A model generated the notes under the pieces. The model was not told the origin of the DNA, did no database searches, and worked only from the letters and a program-made list of their open reading frames with translations. The position numbers and the translations under genes were made by a program. Of a stretch of 64,000 bases of DNA, positions 22,185-34,100 are shown in pieces. This stretch comes from Sistotremastrum niveocremeum HHB9708. Lineage: Eukaryota > Basidiomycota > Agaricomycetes > Sistotremastrales > Sistotremastraceae. Location: assembly GCA_001630475.1 (NCBI GenBank), contig KV419395.1:686753-750752 (forward strand), written 5' to 3'. Each line of letters begins with the position of its first letter. Within the stretch, counting starts at the first letter, position 1.

Positions 22185-23715
22185 ATGTCTAGTAATGAAC
22201 CTGACCTGCTCGAGTTTGTAGAGTCCATTCCACCGTCGCTGACGGTTATTTTGGTTGAGCTTGCCCCTCTCCTTTCGTGGCTGAGCTGGGCTGTCAATGT
22301 ATTTCGATGGCAGGCATCACTGGCCGATAGTTGGCTTATGGTCGCCATTTGGTGGGCTTTATGCATTATAGTTGCCCCATTTGTGAAGTGAGTGTTTCCC
22401 CGCCTGGATTATCTGAAGCCAGTATTGAGCTTGAAGTCAGGTATCTGCTTCCGGTTGCGCTTTTGTCTTCGTTTTATCTGTACCGGCGCAAACTTCAACC
22501 TCGACTCACGACCGAAGAGACCCTACATTCATCCATCACCGATCTCGCAACTCTTCGTATTCTAGCTCCTACTCATGTCATTATCCCGACTATTCCACCG
22601 CGCGTAACAGCCCGAGTAGCTGGCATCTTATTGCCGCCCTGGCTCATCGCATGTTATTTCGTTAAGACACGAATCATAGCTCTCGTCCTGGGCTGGATTT
22701 TTCTCACATGGAATGCCCCATGGTGTCGAAATCTGCGTGACTCGCTGTGGAGGAGTAGCATCCTCCGAAGAGCCTTGGCCAGGGCGTGGGCCCGCTTGTC
22801 AGGACAGCCTGAAAACCCCTCGTTTGCTGTGATTCAGTCCATCGCTCCAACGTCAGACACGGCGAAAGAGGGGCCGAAGTTCATTTTCACCGTGCTTGGT
22901 ACGTATCATACTCCTTGATCTCTATCCTTTATTCAATTCGGTGTAGAAAATCAGCGGTGGTGGATGGGTCTGGATTGGACTGCCGCCCTCCTTCCTAACG
23001 AACGACCATCTTGGTGTACTACCAATCTCCAAGCGATCAGCCCTCCGTCACTATTCGCTCTTCCCCCTCCCACCACGGTATTCCACTCAGACGGCAAAGG
23101 TCTACGTATTCGCCGACATGCCGTTTGGTCATGGGTTGAGCCTGAATGGAAAGTCGTTGTAAGAAAGGAGAATGCAGACGGCCAATCTGTGTTGAGAGTC
23201 GAGAAACCTTTGCCGGTAGTCACTGATGAACGTGACGGACTGGCAAGAGCAGCTGATAAAATGAAAGGCTTTGTTTATGATAACAAGGACAAGCCAGCTT
23301 CGGGACGCAGAGAAAGTGATGCCGCGGGCGATGACTTGCCGCCGCCCAGTGTCAGCGACGAGTCTATTGAAGAACATCTGACGGACTTGGAAGGCTGGGT
23401 TTACAGTGATAATAAGTGGGAAACGCCATCTAATAAAGGTGGCATCGGGAAGGTAAAAAATCACACTCTCGGCTTTCTTGTAAACGACTCATAATATCTC
23501 TACAGTATACTCGATTCCGCCGTTGGACTCGCATCGCAACTCTCACCGAGACTGTCGAAGAAGTTGGAGAAGGGGCTTTTGGCGTTTCTCGAGCGACTGT
23601 ACAGCCACAGTCTGTCCAACCACCGCATCCGCCAGATGATAGTGCCAACGGCTCTAGTGGCGGCAATCGTCTGAAACAGCGCTTGAAGGCTGCCGTTAAA
23701 GGGGCGGCATCATGA
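22185..23715 (+). CDS. Pex30/Pex24-like peroxin with dysferlin-type domain
   Basis: Integral ER/peroxisome membrane protein of the Pex23/Pex24/Pex30 family, which shapes ER sites where peroxisomes and lipid droplets form. The first exon encodes a short lead and hydrophobic helices (SWLMVAIWWALCIIVAPFV). The second has more helices with a reticulon-like arrangement (PWLIACYFVKTRIIALVLGW). After that comes a dysferlin-type region with ENQRWWMGLDWTAALLPNERP and, later, LEGWVYSDNKWETPSNKGG joined to YTRFRRWTRIATL. The paired WV...D.W and RRW..R patterns mark DysF domains. The gene ends in a Gly/Pro/Lys-rich tail. Three introns are clear. Family placement is by motif; the specific Pex number cannot be told. 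Confidence 0.75.
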
Positions 23716-23832
23716 CATCTTGCTTTGAGATTATTATTACGAACTGTATCGATGCTAATTACACGTTTCATCTCCACGAATAAGATTATGAAGGCAGTGA
23801 CTTCCCCAACCTCAGTGAATTAGCCTCAGTTG

Positions 23833-26165
23833 TCACAACTGCCTACCAGTACGAGTCCAGTGATAAGACAGATCATTGGTCCGAGGCTCTAGTGCATGGA
23901 CGGTTTCGCTTCTAGCCAATGACATAGCGCTAGTCTGGATACGAGAGGTCTGTCTTTTTACATTGAAAGCTGCAGGTCTAGCCCTAGCCACAGTTGGAGT
24001 TAGATAGGGATCACTTGGTGCACTCACTTTCGAAAGGTGTATAATAAGGATAGCATCGCAAACACGGAACTCTGATAAGTGTTATAGAATGGCATTTCAG
24101 AAATGGACGCAGGACATACCGACAAAACTGATACCACGAGACTGGTACCATACCACGCAATCTTAAGGCCGGATACCATATAGTAAATGCTAGAAGTCGA
24201 CAGCCAGGAAAGTTCGCCATTTACACCGAATACGGTTGGCTGATATGAAGCACCCCGGAAGAGAAAGCCGATGAGCGAAGTACCGAGGCTTTGCCAGATT
24301 GAAGTATCGAGATAAGATGTCCGCCGAGCAAGAAAGCCCGTTTCAATTTCACGAATACTGTTGTTGAAGCGAGTCAATTCTGTGTGGGTGGACGCGGTCA
24401 GCTCATCGAGCCCATCAGTCAGTTTTATGAGGTGATCTAAGGTATTCGTCGTCATTTCCTTTGATAGATCAGCCACGGCACACAGTCTTTAAGGATTCGC
24501 AACTTGCTTCAGTTTGCCGCGCGAGCTCCATTTGTTGATGCAATAAACTAGCACTCGAGATAGCCGCTGCAGATAGGGCCAACATTTCCTACGCGCCGTC
24601 AGGGTCAGTTCGAGGTGCATCAGGAAAGTCGTCGAGATGCAGACATGTCCAAGGCTATCCCAGTTTGTTGTCAGCTCATGCCACCCGCGAGCCTATGGTT
24701 TCTGTCATTCAGATTGTCAGTCAGATTACTGCATGCCGACCTGCAATTCAGACGTAGTCCGTGTTTGGTCGTCTAAAAACTGAAGATTTCTTGTTAACCC
24801 AGAGTGCATTTCGTGCCGAAACCCTTGTAGCATGTCCTGTAGAAGTTCGTCGTGCTGGCAACACGTAAGCATCTGCATTTGCCGGACTGGAAAAGGGGAG
24901 AGATTACTCGTTCCAATGAAGATGACCAGCCTGTTGTAGTGAGGTTTCTGTGAATCGACAAGGGCTCACGCCTACCTTCATGCATTGAGGACAGCATGGC
25001 ACTTTGAGCGGTGAAAGATTGTTTGATTCCGGCCGAAATTTCCATGATAGCTTCTTCACTAATCTGCAGGCTATTCAAATCGGATCAGTAGAAAACGAGG
25101 GACGTTGACAGACATGGTTTAGCCCCTGTTGGATTTCAAGCAGGATTTCTGCAGGTAACGTTCGCAAAGCTTGTGGAAGCTGGGCCAATCCCTGCGAGGT
25201 CTCAAGAAGGATCTGGCAGAATAATGAGCGACATTGCAACGTCGTTGACGTAATGATGCCCACTTCTAATAAAGACTCAGTGGCTTTGAGATGAGCTGAG
25301 TGACGCGCTTCCTGTGCTTCAAGTCGCTGAATCATAGAGATTCCTCCAAGGGTTGCATTGATATAGAGAGACTTTGCAATATCTGTGGAAGGTGAGGGGA
25401 TTGCAACTAAACGTCAAGATATCAGACTTGCCGATTCCACGTGCACTTTGAACCGCGAAACAAAGCTGAGCTGTAATCAAAATATTAGGCGAGAGTTTTG
25501 GTATCTCGTAGAAGAGAACCCGCACGAATTTCTCGTAGATATCCTGAGTAACTTGACCAAGATTGTGCACTTCGCGCGAGGGCTCTACAGAGGTGTATAT
25601 ATCATTGCCAGGTTTGACAGCTAGTGTGCTGAAGATTGCTTACTCAACACATGCCCCTGAGTCCTCATCGCCCGACCCTGTGGATGATGTGAAGATATTG
25701 CATTCGAGTGGGATTGAATGACGTCGGGCCGTTGACAATTCACAGATTGTCAGGGAGATAGCAGCTTCAGAGTAATGAATGAGTATGCATAATATCAATT
25801 CAAGGATAGGGGTACCTCGGATTCTTTCAGGCTCGTCTAGAGGCAGGTCCTTGCATTTCGCTTTGATCGATCCAGCCGTCTGAAGAAAACAGTCTGGCTT
25901 CTTCGAGTGTTTGTCTAGTAACATCACTAGAAGCCCTTCCGTCAGTGACATGAAGATAGACATCAGTTAGACTCACAGTCCCTAGGAGGATATTTCATAT
26001 CGTTACTGAACAGAGCCGCTACGTGTCGTTCAGAGCAAAGAGAGCGCGAGAATGAAAGGATACCATACCATCTGCGCTTGTGAAGGACGCATCATATGTG
26101 TCGGGTGGCATGATATGGGCAGCACATAGGGGAAGAGACACTAATAACCCATATGGCCAGAGCAT
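23833..26165 (-). CDS. KAR5: KAR5/Tht1-like nuclear fusion (karyogamy) protein
   Basis: Nuclear-envelope protein needed for fusion of nuclei after mating. The start at 26165 gives a signal peptide (MLWPYGLLVSLPLCAAH). The Cys-rich luminal domain holds CLVMLLDKH, KPDCFLQTAGSIKAKC and the family landmark AISLTICELSTARRHSIPLEC, then QFWSSYSGYLREI. Long heptad-rich segments follow (RLEAQEARHSAHLKATESLL, LPAEILLEIQQGL, ISEEAIMEISAGIKQSF), then a membrane region near 24030-24300 and a basic C-terminal tail. Many short introns, so exon joins are approximate. Kar5/Tht1/Brambleberry is known for karyogamy; in a dikaryotic fungus that step is delayed to the basidium, so expression is likely restricted. 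Identity rests mainly on the Cys-rich block and architecture. Confidence 0.75.
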
Positions 26166-26328
26166 GGCTTCACCGTCAGAACACAGGCCCAGGGGTCGCA
26201 CTTGGTTTTGGGAGACTCGGACGCGTCGGATGAGGTCACGGGATCGCGTTTGGGTCATCAGGGTATATGCAATAAAAAAATTCCAGCCTGTCAATTTTTC
26301 TACTACGCGACTAATAATCTCTGCACGA

Positions 26329-27662
26329 CTACGCCGGCGGAAGAAAAACCGCCCAGAGTATAGAAGAAATGCAACCCCATGTAACGCTCCATCCCACCCA
26401 CCAAGCTCCCAACTTTGGTTGCTCTAAAATCAGTCTGGCAGCGCTCCAATACAAGAAGGGCATCGAAGACGCCAATCTCAAAATTATTTGTGTGTGCGCC
26501 GCGACAAGGATCCAACTGGTCAATACGAAGGCATGGATGGCATGGGGGACCATATGCGGAAGCACCATAGATGCCTGTTTGGCCAGTCCGCTTTGCGTAT
26601 GGCTGCGGAAGAGTCTCGAAATGACATCGGTGGAAGACCAAAACAAAAGGAGAAGAGGCGGGGAACAGATTAGGAAGTTGGGTATCTGGGAAGGTGTCCA
26701 ATAGCGAAGAAAGCCGACGTTCCAATAAGTTGCTTGAACATGACTATAGATGAGCGGAGGAAAGCGTTTGCACCACTCTACAGAAAGGCCATCATCTTGG
26801 CAGAACGTGACCCATGCGGTGAATTGGTGATAGACAAAGGGCGCAATGGTGATTGCGGCATATAAGATAGATTTGAGGCAATTGAGCAGCGGGATCTGTC
26901 AACGAGACTTCAGAGAACGAGTCAACAGTGATTGGCACAAGATCAACCTTCTGCTTCCTTAAAAATGGATCGGCTATTAGTCCCCACAAGAAGAAGCCTG
27001 CTAGCAAAACGCCATTCGAACGAAAGGAGTTCGCCAGCATGAAATAGAAAGAGGCCTGAGCCCACTTCGCGTTCATACAGTTTAACATGCCTGAGAATAG
27101 TAAGTCATTTGAATGGCAACGTATTCTTCTGCATACCCATATAGGAGCACAAATTAAACAATGGTTCAGTATATCCAACGTGAAAGATAACTGCTGGGCT
27201 CGACGGCAGTAGCGACAGAAGTGCGGAAATACGTGCCACAGAGGCACTTCCTGTGCACTCGACAGAGATAAGATACAGGATCCTTGCGGACCAAACGGTC
27301 AGGCAGTTGGTGAGGGCGCCGGTAAAGAGGGCTTCACTCAGAGACGATATGGTTCGCCTCCCTCCGGTCGACCATACTGATCTTACAAGCCGTCTGGCCC
27401 AAGAGGGACCCGGAAAAAATGCCCATTCATGCTCATACTGGTATCCGTTTCTGGAGGCATCTGCAAAATAAAACTCATCCCATCGCAGGAGCGACCCCAC
27501 GAAAACGTCGAACAGAGAACGAGGATCAGCAGCCGGAAGAATTGTCTTGTGCGAGCTGTCGAAAGGGGGTAACAACGAGGCTGAGACAATCAATGTGATG
27601 AAAAATAAACGAGCACATATCGCATAGAGCGTGATAAGCCTCAGTTCATGACTTGCAGTCAT
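26329..27662 (-). CDS. GPI18: GPI mannosyltransferase 2 (PIG-V/GPI18)
   Basis: ER multi-membrane-span enzyme that adds the second mannose to the GPI anchor. The conserved PIG-V lead is plain: LRWDEFYFADASRNGYQYEHEWAFFPG is recognisable by its RWD...F...A..GY..E...AFFP spacing. Further landmarks are SPAVIFHVGYTEPLFNLCSYMG and LANSFRSNGVLLAGFFLWG, then FVYHQFTAWVTFC, and RYWTPSQIPNFLISAPPL. Numerous hydrophobic helices lie between and the C-terminal end is KLGAWWVGWSVTWGC. The start is ATG at 27662; exons join across short introns near 27100, 26900, 26790 and 26650. A tRNA-Ser gene lies 115 bases upstream of the start. KAR5 follows on the same strand after 163 bases. Confidence 0.88.
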
Positions 27663-27777
27663 GGTCCATGGCGATGTGGACCTGGGTTTCGTTTAGCGGA
27701 ATCTTGCCAGTGATGTCGAGACAAATGGTAGATGTTTGAAACTGGTTATATACGGCCATTTGAGTCAGGAGTTCTAA

Positions 27778-27868
27778 GTCACTTTGCCGGAGTGGTTAAC
27801 GGGTTCGCCTGCTATTAGTGGTAAGCGGATGTGCTCTGCACGCGTGTGTTCGAATCGCACAGGTGACG
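27778..27868 (+). tRNA. tRNA-Ser (GCU) with 9-base intron
   Basis: Cloverleaf by eye: acceptor GTCACTT pairs with AGGTGAC (one G-U), D-stem CCG/CGG, anticodon stem TTCGC/GCGGA (one G-U), loop CTGCTA..A with anticodon GCT at 27811-27813, long class II variable arm with TGC/GCA stem, T-arm GTGTG-TTCGAAT-CGCAC, discriminator G. The intron is 27815-27823 (TTAGTGGTA), one base 3' to the anticodon as in nuclear tRNAs, and its AGT can pair with the anticodon. Without it the tRNA is 82 bases. Box B is GTTCGAATC. A T4 run follows. Reads AGC/AGU serine codons. Confidence 0.88.
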
Positions 27869-27872
27869 TTCC

Positions 27873-27876
27873 TTTT
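27873..27876 (+). terminator. Pol III T-run terminator of tRNA-Ser
   Basis: Four T residues five bases after the mature 3' end, with a second T4 at about 27881, the usual Pol III stop signal. Confidence 0.6.
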
Positions 27877-27979
27877 GAACTTTTAGCTTTTGATATTCTT
27901 TCATTTGTTCTCACGGCCGCGTCTGAGTCTCCAGACCCTCGAGACCGCCGATCACGCGTTACTCTTTTCTACATACGCT

Positions 27980-29405
27980 ATGAGTGCAGCCAAGTATGCA
28001 AATTTACCAGATATCGTACGTCTGCAGCTGTTCAGCTTTCAGGCGTAGCGATTTGTCTCGTTCACACTATTTTGTCAAGGACACAGCACCTGATCTGTAC
28101 GAGACTCCCGATGTCTTTCCTGGGGCTTCACAAGGCGTAGGCTATTCCTGACCACCTTCTCCTTCAGTAACACTCAGTGACAACGCTGTAGTCCGAATCC
28201 GAGGATGAAGAAGGAAGGGCTACACGAAGCAAAGTCCCGGAAGTGACTCTGAGGGACGGTCTGGATGGAAGCCATGTCATGAAATCAGCAGAAGCCACAG
28301 AACGGTTTCGTCGTGCAGAGCAGTCCAGCCGCAAGAAAGGAACATCATTGTACGCCTATACTCCATCCACATCAGAATCCGCTGCACCTCCGCCTTTCTC
28401 GCAACGTCTCCATTCTTTGAAGCACGAGCTCGCCGCACTGGAAGCTGAAGCGCAATCTTCTTTGACATCTTCACCTCAGGATGAGGAACCCAACTCAGCA
28501 GAGCTCGTACGAGAACTGGCAGACATGCGCACGAGACTGGAACGCGTAGGAACTTCTGGCGATGCGCGCAAGAAAACTCCTAACGGTGCTACGTCTAAGG
28601 CATCGCACACAGAGAGTCTGCGAGCACAGACAGTTAGCGTTGATGACACCGGACACGAGAGAAAGGTCAAAGACGTGCAGGCGGTTTCAGACATCGATAA
28701 GAGACTAGGCCAATTGGAGAAGATATTGGGATCTTCTGCCTTGACGCTGGACGAGGTCAGTTCCGGGGTGCTTGATTGCATGCATGCTAATTTTGATATC
28801 TGTTCTAGGCCTCTCCACTATCACCGCCACTTCTGCCTATGTATACGCGTCTGAATACCCTTCTGAGCCTACTAACACAACCACGCCACCTCGACTCTAT
28901 CTCTCGGCGATTGAAGCTGTTATTACCAGATCTTGATCGTTTATCGAACGCGCAAACCACACCGTCGAAGCAAGGCGCTCGAAGACAATCAGGCCCCCAA
29001 TCATTAGATGCCGTAGACTCAAGTCAAAAGGCAGCTTCGTCATCGCAGCCTTCCTCCATGCAGGAAACGATCTTGCCAATCCTGAACCGCTTGGCCCCTC
29101 ACCTCAACCAAATTCCACATATCCTGGCCAGGTTGCGAACTCTTTCCGCGTTACACGCTTCAGCCTCTGCCTTTGACGAGACGCTTTCCTCTCTAGAAGC
29201 CGATCAACAAAGTGTCAGAAGGTCGCTCACGGATCTCAGTCAAGCCGTTGCCGGAATAGAGGGGAGCATGGAATCAAACAACAAAGTGGTACAAGGCAAC
29301 TTTGACAGCCTTGATATGCGGATAACGGCTCTAACGTCACAGATGGCTGACGGGAGCAATTTGAACGTCCCACGCCAGTTTAGCCAGCAGTCGATCGCTT
29401 CATAG
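27980..29405 (+). CDS. Dynamitin, dynactin subunit 2 (p50/JNM1)
   Basis: Shoulder subunit of dynactin, the activator of cytoplasmic dynein. The first exon, 27980-28015, encodes MSAAKYANLPDI and continues after an intron with DLYETPDVFPASQGV, the conserved dynamitin N-terminus. The rest is coiled coil: SQRLHSLKHELAALEAEAQS, ELVRELADMRTRLERV, IDKRLGQLEKILGSS, then TRLNTLLSLLTQPRHLDSISRRLK, and ETLSSLEADQQSVRRSLTDL, in the order expected for the family. An intron lies near 28756-28808. The stop at 29405 is only 23 bases from the ATG of the next gene on the same strand. Length is about 400 residues, normal for p50. Confidence 0.88.
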
Positions 29406-29428
29406 TACTTAGTTACGTAATCATACTC

Positions 29429-30926
29429 ATGTCGCAGGTAGCAGCAACCACCGAAGGGTTGGTCGCGGCTTATATTGGTTTACTCTCGCTTGCTACATTC
29501 AGCATCTACACAGGTTCATGGTCTTCACTTGCTGTCGGTGGATCAACACGTGAATTGTGACGAGCATTAATGCTTGTCTGGATTTAGAAACCTCCAAAAG
29601 TGCACGGTCAGAAACCTAATGTTGACGACGATGAAGATGATCAGGACAACGACGAGTTCGACGACAGACTCTCCGCGGCCGATGCATACATCTTTCCGAT
29701 AGTGAGTATGGTCGTTCAAAACACATCTCACTCAACGAAACGTCTCCAGATTGGTTCCGTGGTGCTGCTAGGATTCTATTTTCTCATCAAGTACTTTGGC
29801 ACTGAAATCATCAACTACATATTGGGTCTATATTTCACTGTTGCTGGAATCGGAAGCGTATGGAAGGTAATAATACCCCTGCATCTCCATACGTCTCCCT
29901 AACAGCTTCATGTAGTCATCCTTGACTATATTACGTTATTGCATGGGCACGCGGTGGAAGGCCTTTTCCAGATATTCCTTCGTTTTAATGAAGGATTCCA
30001 AAAGTATACGTCTTGTCTCTGTGGATATCTTCATTTGTCTTAATATGCCTCATAGACCTATCCAAGGTTTCTTTCAGAATACCTTCTATTGTGCTGTTCC
30101 CGGTTTCAGCTGTTCCGTCTGCCATGTATTTCTGGTCAACAGAGGCAAAAAAGCCTGCTCTCCTGACAGACATATTGGCAATGTCATTTGCTCACAACGC
30201 CCTGTCTCTTCTTCGCTTGGATGGATTCTGGACAGGATGTATCCTTCTTTCCGGTCTTTTCATCTATGATATCTGGTGGGTTTTCGGAACTGAAGTGGTA
30301 CGTGAATGTCAGTTTTTAATCAGATATATATTCAGACCGTTCCAGATGGTCAAAGTGGCTGTCGGGCTTGATGCTCCTATGAAAATTCTGTGGCCGAAAT
30401 CTCCCTATTTATCCTCAGATGCTGGATTTGCTATGCTCGGTCTTGGCGACATTGTTATCCCGGGAACATTCGTTGCCCTAGCGTTACGTTATGACCTCTC
30501 TCGTTCGGGCCATCGTGACTATCGACGGCCCTTTTCGAAACCCTATTTTACAGTCGCAGTAGTCGCATACGTGGTCGGACTGAGCACGACTATGGGAGTT
30601 ATGCATTTTTTCAAAGCCGCACAGCCGGCTTTACTGTATCTCAGGCATGTGTACCAGTGTCTTCTTCCTTTTGACTGTTCGTCTTATGATTTGAAACCAG
30701 CCCGGCTTGTATCTTTTCGTTCATCGTCACCGCGTCTATTCGTGGCGAATTGAAGCAGGCGTTCGAATGGACAGATTCTTCGAGCAGTCTGACGATCACG
30801 AAATCGGACGAAGCAGACAGCAAAGATCACGAGCAACCCAGGTCCGAGGGACATGCTGATGGAGTTGTCAAGGCTACTGCCGTAGAATCAGACAAGGATT
30901 CGTCTGTCAGTCGCAAAGAGAAATAA
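29429..30926 (+). CDS. Signal peptide peptidase (SPP, GxGD aspartyl protease)
   Basis: ER intramembrane aspartyl protease that clears signal peptides and acts with ERAD. The catalytic motifs are all present: YD in FIYDIWWVFGTEV, GLGD in MLGLGDIVIPGTF, and the QPALLYL signature. The N-terminal TM is AYIGLLSLATFSIYTGSW, the loop is acidic (NVDDDEDDQDNDEFDD), then ADAYIFPI and further TMs. The C-terminal tail is charged and Ser/Asp/Lys-rich and ends RKEK without a clear KKxx signal. Introns near 29555, 29703, 29870, 30005, 30300 and 30645 are inferred. The start at 29429 is firm because the first helix begins about 12 residues later. Close spacing with dynamitin may mean co-transcription. HRD1 is also in this window but 16 kb away. 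Confidence 0.92.
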
Positions 30927-31113
30927 CATTAGGCTAGCATCGAATTAATTCGTCCCATCGGTAGTACTAGTATGGCATTATATATATGGTTACTGAAACC
31001 AAAGGTACAGGCGGATCGCGTTTCAACAAGAGGGCTACTGTATTAGACTTCCAACAAGAATTCGCATATCTCCGGATGCAAAAACATAAAATAAAAACAG
31101 CACATTAATTGGG

Positions 31114-34100
31114 TTACTCCTCCGTCGAACCATCGTCCAGTGTGTCTCGTCGGTGGGGAAATGCAGTTTCAGGACCAGCCGGAGTAGATGGTTCGTCGGC
31201 CTCCGGGATAGCATCTTCGGAAAACTCAGGCCATCGCGTTTGGTGTCCACGATCAAAGGCCCCGTCCTCCACATTGTTATTAACGAGAGCCTTTTCCAAC
31301 ACCTTTTCACCCCTTTTCTTCAGTCGAATCGCCATGGCCGCTTTCAGAGAATCGACGTATGTTTCGTATTTCACGATTTCGCCCGTCAAAAATTGGGTCT
31401 TTTTCTCCCAATTTTGTTTCGCTTTCGCGTGATTTTGACTTCTTATGTGATACTGCACTAATGCATGAGAAATGCTCGTAGGGACAATTATGCACTCACA
31501 AGACCGAGCATAGGGATCTGAAGCGCGTGATGCGCTTCCAGCTCTTCGTTGAGGGTTTTGACCTGTTTCTGCAAGGCTTCCAATTGGGTTTCCTCATCAT
31601 ATTGACTGGGAACTGTGGAATGCGGCGGAGGCCTCCATTCACTGATAGAACTTCGATCGGAATGGGGTGAAGACGCCAATCTGGATAAGCCTTCGGGTAT
31701 GCTTCGTTTACTGAACATACTGCGGCCGCTCCGTATGCTCATTGCATCAAACTGATCGCCCGTGTTTCTGTCATCAGAGGCGGCATCGATAACACGGTTC
31801 CATCCATAGTCGATGTTAGACACTCCTCCTGGCAATGGTTCTTTGCTTTGACGGGCAGCCCAGTAATTGCACGTTGACACCCATTCGTTCACAAGGTCTT
31901 CGGTACCTGCTTGGAAGAAGTAAACTGCCCCTGAAGCTAAAGTCAATACAAGACAATGTGGCCGCTGCCGACTATAGCCAGGAGGTGGTAATGAATGGGC
32001 CAATGAATGGGCCAACGACAAGCGGCCAACGTTGGAAGCATTGGACTATATGGCCATGAGATCTGTGAAAGACAAATAATGTTGACAACTCACGAGCCAA
32101 TTTCCACCTCCAACGACCTGTCCGCCAAGGCTTCCTCCCCCCGTCCCAAAGGTGAACATGTCTAATTCCCCCTTTTGGATGACCACAAAGACCTCCATCC
32201 AGGATTTATCCTTTCCACGTTTCCCTTCGCTTTCCCAGAAGTGTTTACGGGAGAGAGAACCTTCTTTGGCGAAAGGTGGGCCAAGAAGCGCCAGCTCTGC
32301 ATCTGTCACACTGATGCTTGTTGAGATAGAATCATCACTGGCAACACTATGTGAATCATCTTCCTGAGTCTCCCGAATGATGGTATGTGACAGGTTAGAA
32401 GCGAAGCCTAAAGTCGGAGTCGTAAAGAACGAAGAGCTGGAAGCAGAGAGGCCCTAAAGAGGCATTAGTATACGGCATTGTCAGCTGTCAATTATGGTGC
32501 TTACGTCGCCCATTGAAGTAGCAAAACTGGGAGATGGGCTTATTCTTCCATCAATGCTACTATTACTACTGTAAGGGCTTGCATGTGGGCCCATGAGGGT
32601 TTGCAATCCGCGTATGCTGCCGCGTTTGAGTGTTGCGAGTCTGTCTGAGGATTGTCCACGCCGACTTCCATTACGCAGCAGAGATGTATGGGGTGCGCCA
32701 GGGCTAAGAGATGAGTTGGATCGTTCCAACCCAGTGTTCACAACCGGTTGAAGAATTTGTTGACTACGGATAGAATTGAACATTTCCTTCGAAAAGCGTC
32801 AGACAAGGTTAGTAGGAAGGATAATGAATATACCTTCAGTAGGGCCTCCATCTCATTCTCCCAGGCCTTGTCGAAGACGAAACTCTGCGCCGCAGAAGAA
32901 GTGCTCCGTTTGGACGAAAATACATCCTCGGTATTCGGCCTAGGCGTTGGATGTGCAGTATCAGTACTCGTCCTTGGTGAGGAACCCTGAGGACCAGTCA
33001 TCTCTATAACAGGCGGGCTTGGCTTTGCTACGCTATGCCAGCTAGATAGACTTCCACTCCGCTTAGGGCGAGGCTCTGCTGACGATGAATTCTCTTCACC
33101 TTCCAGAGCCAAGTCGCTTGAGCTTTCGTTGCTGTTTAAGGCTACCTCAGATGTAGAAGACTGGTACTCCGAAGGATCAGGTTTGACTTGTGCTTGTATG
33201 GTCGACAGAGTATTCCTAACGAACTGCGTCCGAGACATGTGGGAGGTAAGTTCCGCAACGTGGAGATCGGTATTTAACAGCAGCAAGGAATACATCACTG
33301 CATGCACCACTCCTGACATGGTCTTCAGGTCGACGCCAAGAACGTAAAACAATGAGGAGCTTCTTACCAGCATTGCCAAAGAGACTGCGAGGATTGCAGT
33401 CCCAATATCGTCTGGCAAATTCATCGAGCAATCTATCCAACTGCTGACTCTCTGCTTTTACATAGAGTTTTGCACACAGCCGCCTACGCGATTGGACTTC
33501 AGAAAAACAATGCTGCATGAATGGGCCTGCACAAACCTGAATGCTTGATCGAGTGCTAGATTACTCAAGTCGAAGTAATTCATGTAGTGACGGAGAGCCA
33601 GTCTATTAATTCGGTCCCTAGGTTGCCAGTCTGTTTGGACACACAATACTGAATGAGCACAGAAGGATGACTCACACTCCACCGAGCCATTGTGCCATTT
33701 TCTCTCTTGGAAGGAATGACTCATCTTGCGTCCAGCACTTGGTCGCAAAGTCTCGAGCTCGTTCTTCCAAATCATCGTCAGATATTCCCGGATCAGATAT
33801 GTTGTTCGACAGCCTTGTTGTCCCAAGCTCCCGCCCGCCTGTGTCATGCTGTGTCTCCGTCGTCCCTGAAGGGAGGCCAGCGAAACTCGTAGATGGCACT
33901 AGACGCACCGTCTTGTCCCCAGATTCCAGCGAACGGGACTCCTCTTTGCCTGGTGGAACCAGAGACGGCTCCGATGCTGATGCTGCAGATCGAGGATGTG
34001 GTACTAATCGTTTGTTATCAGGTGACCCCATTGAATGGGTCGATGCTGGCGCATGAGAGAAAATATTCGCACTGGATGGACGTTGTGGCAGACCGCGGTG

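Noticed and set aside
29985-30173. Minus-strand frame inside SPP
   Set aside because: It is a shadow of membrane-helix coding on the plus strand.
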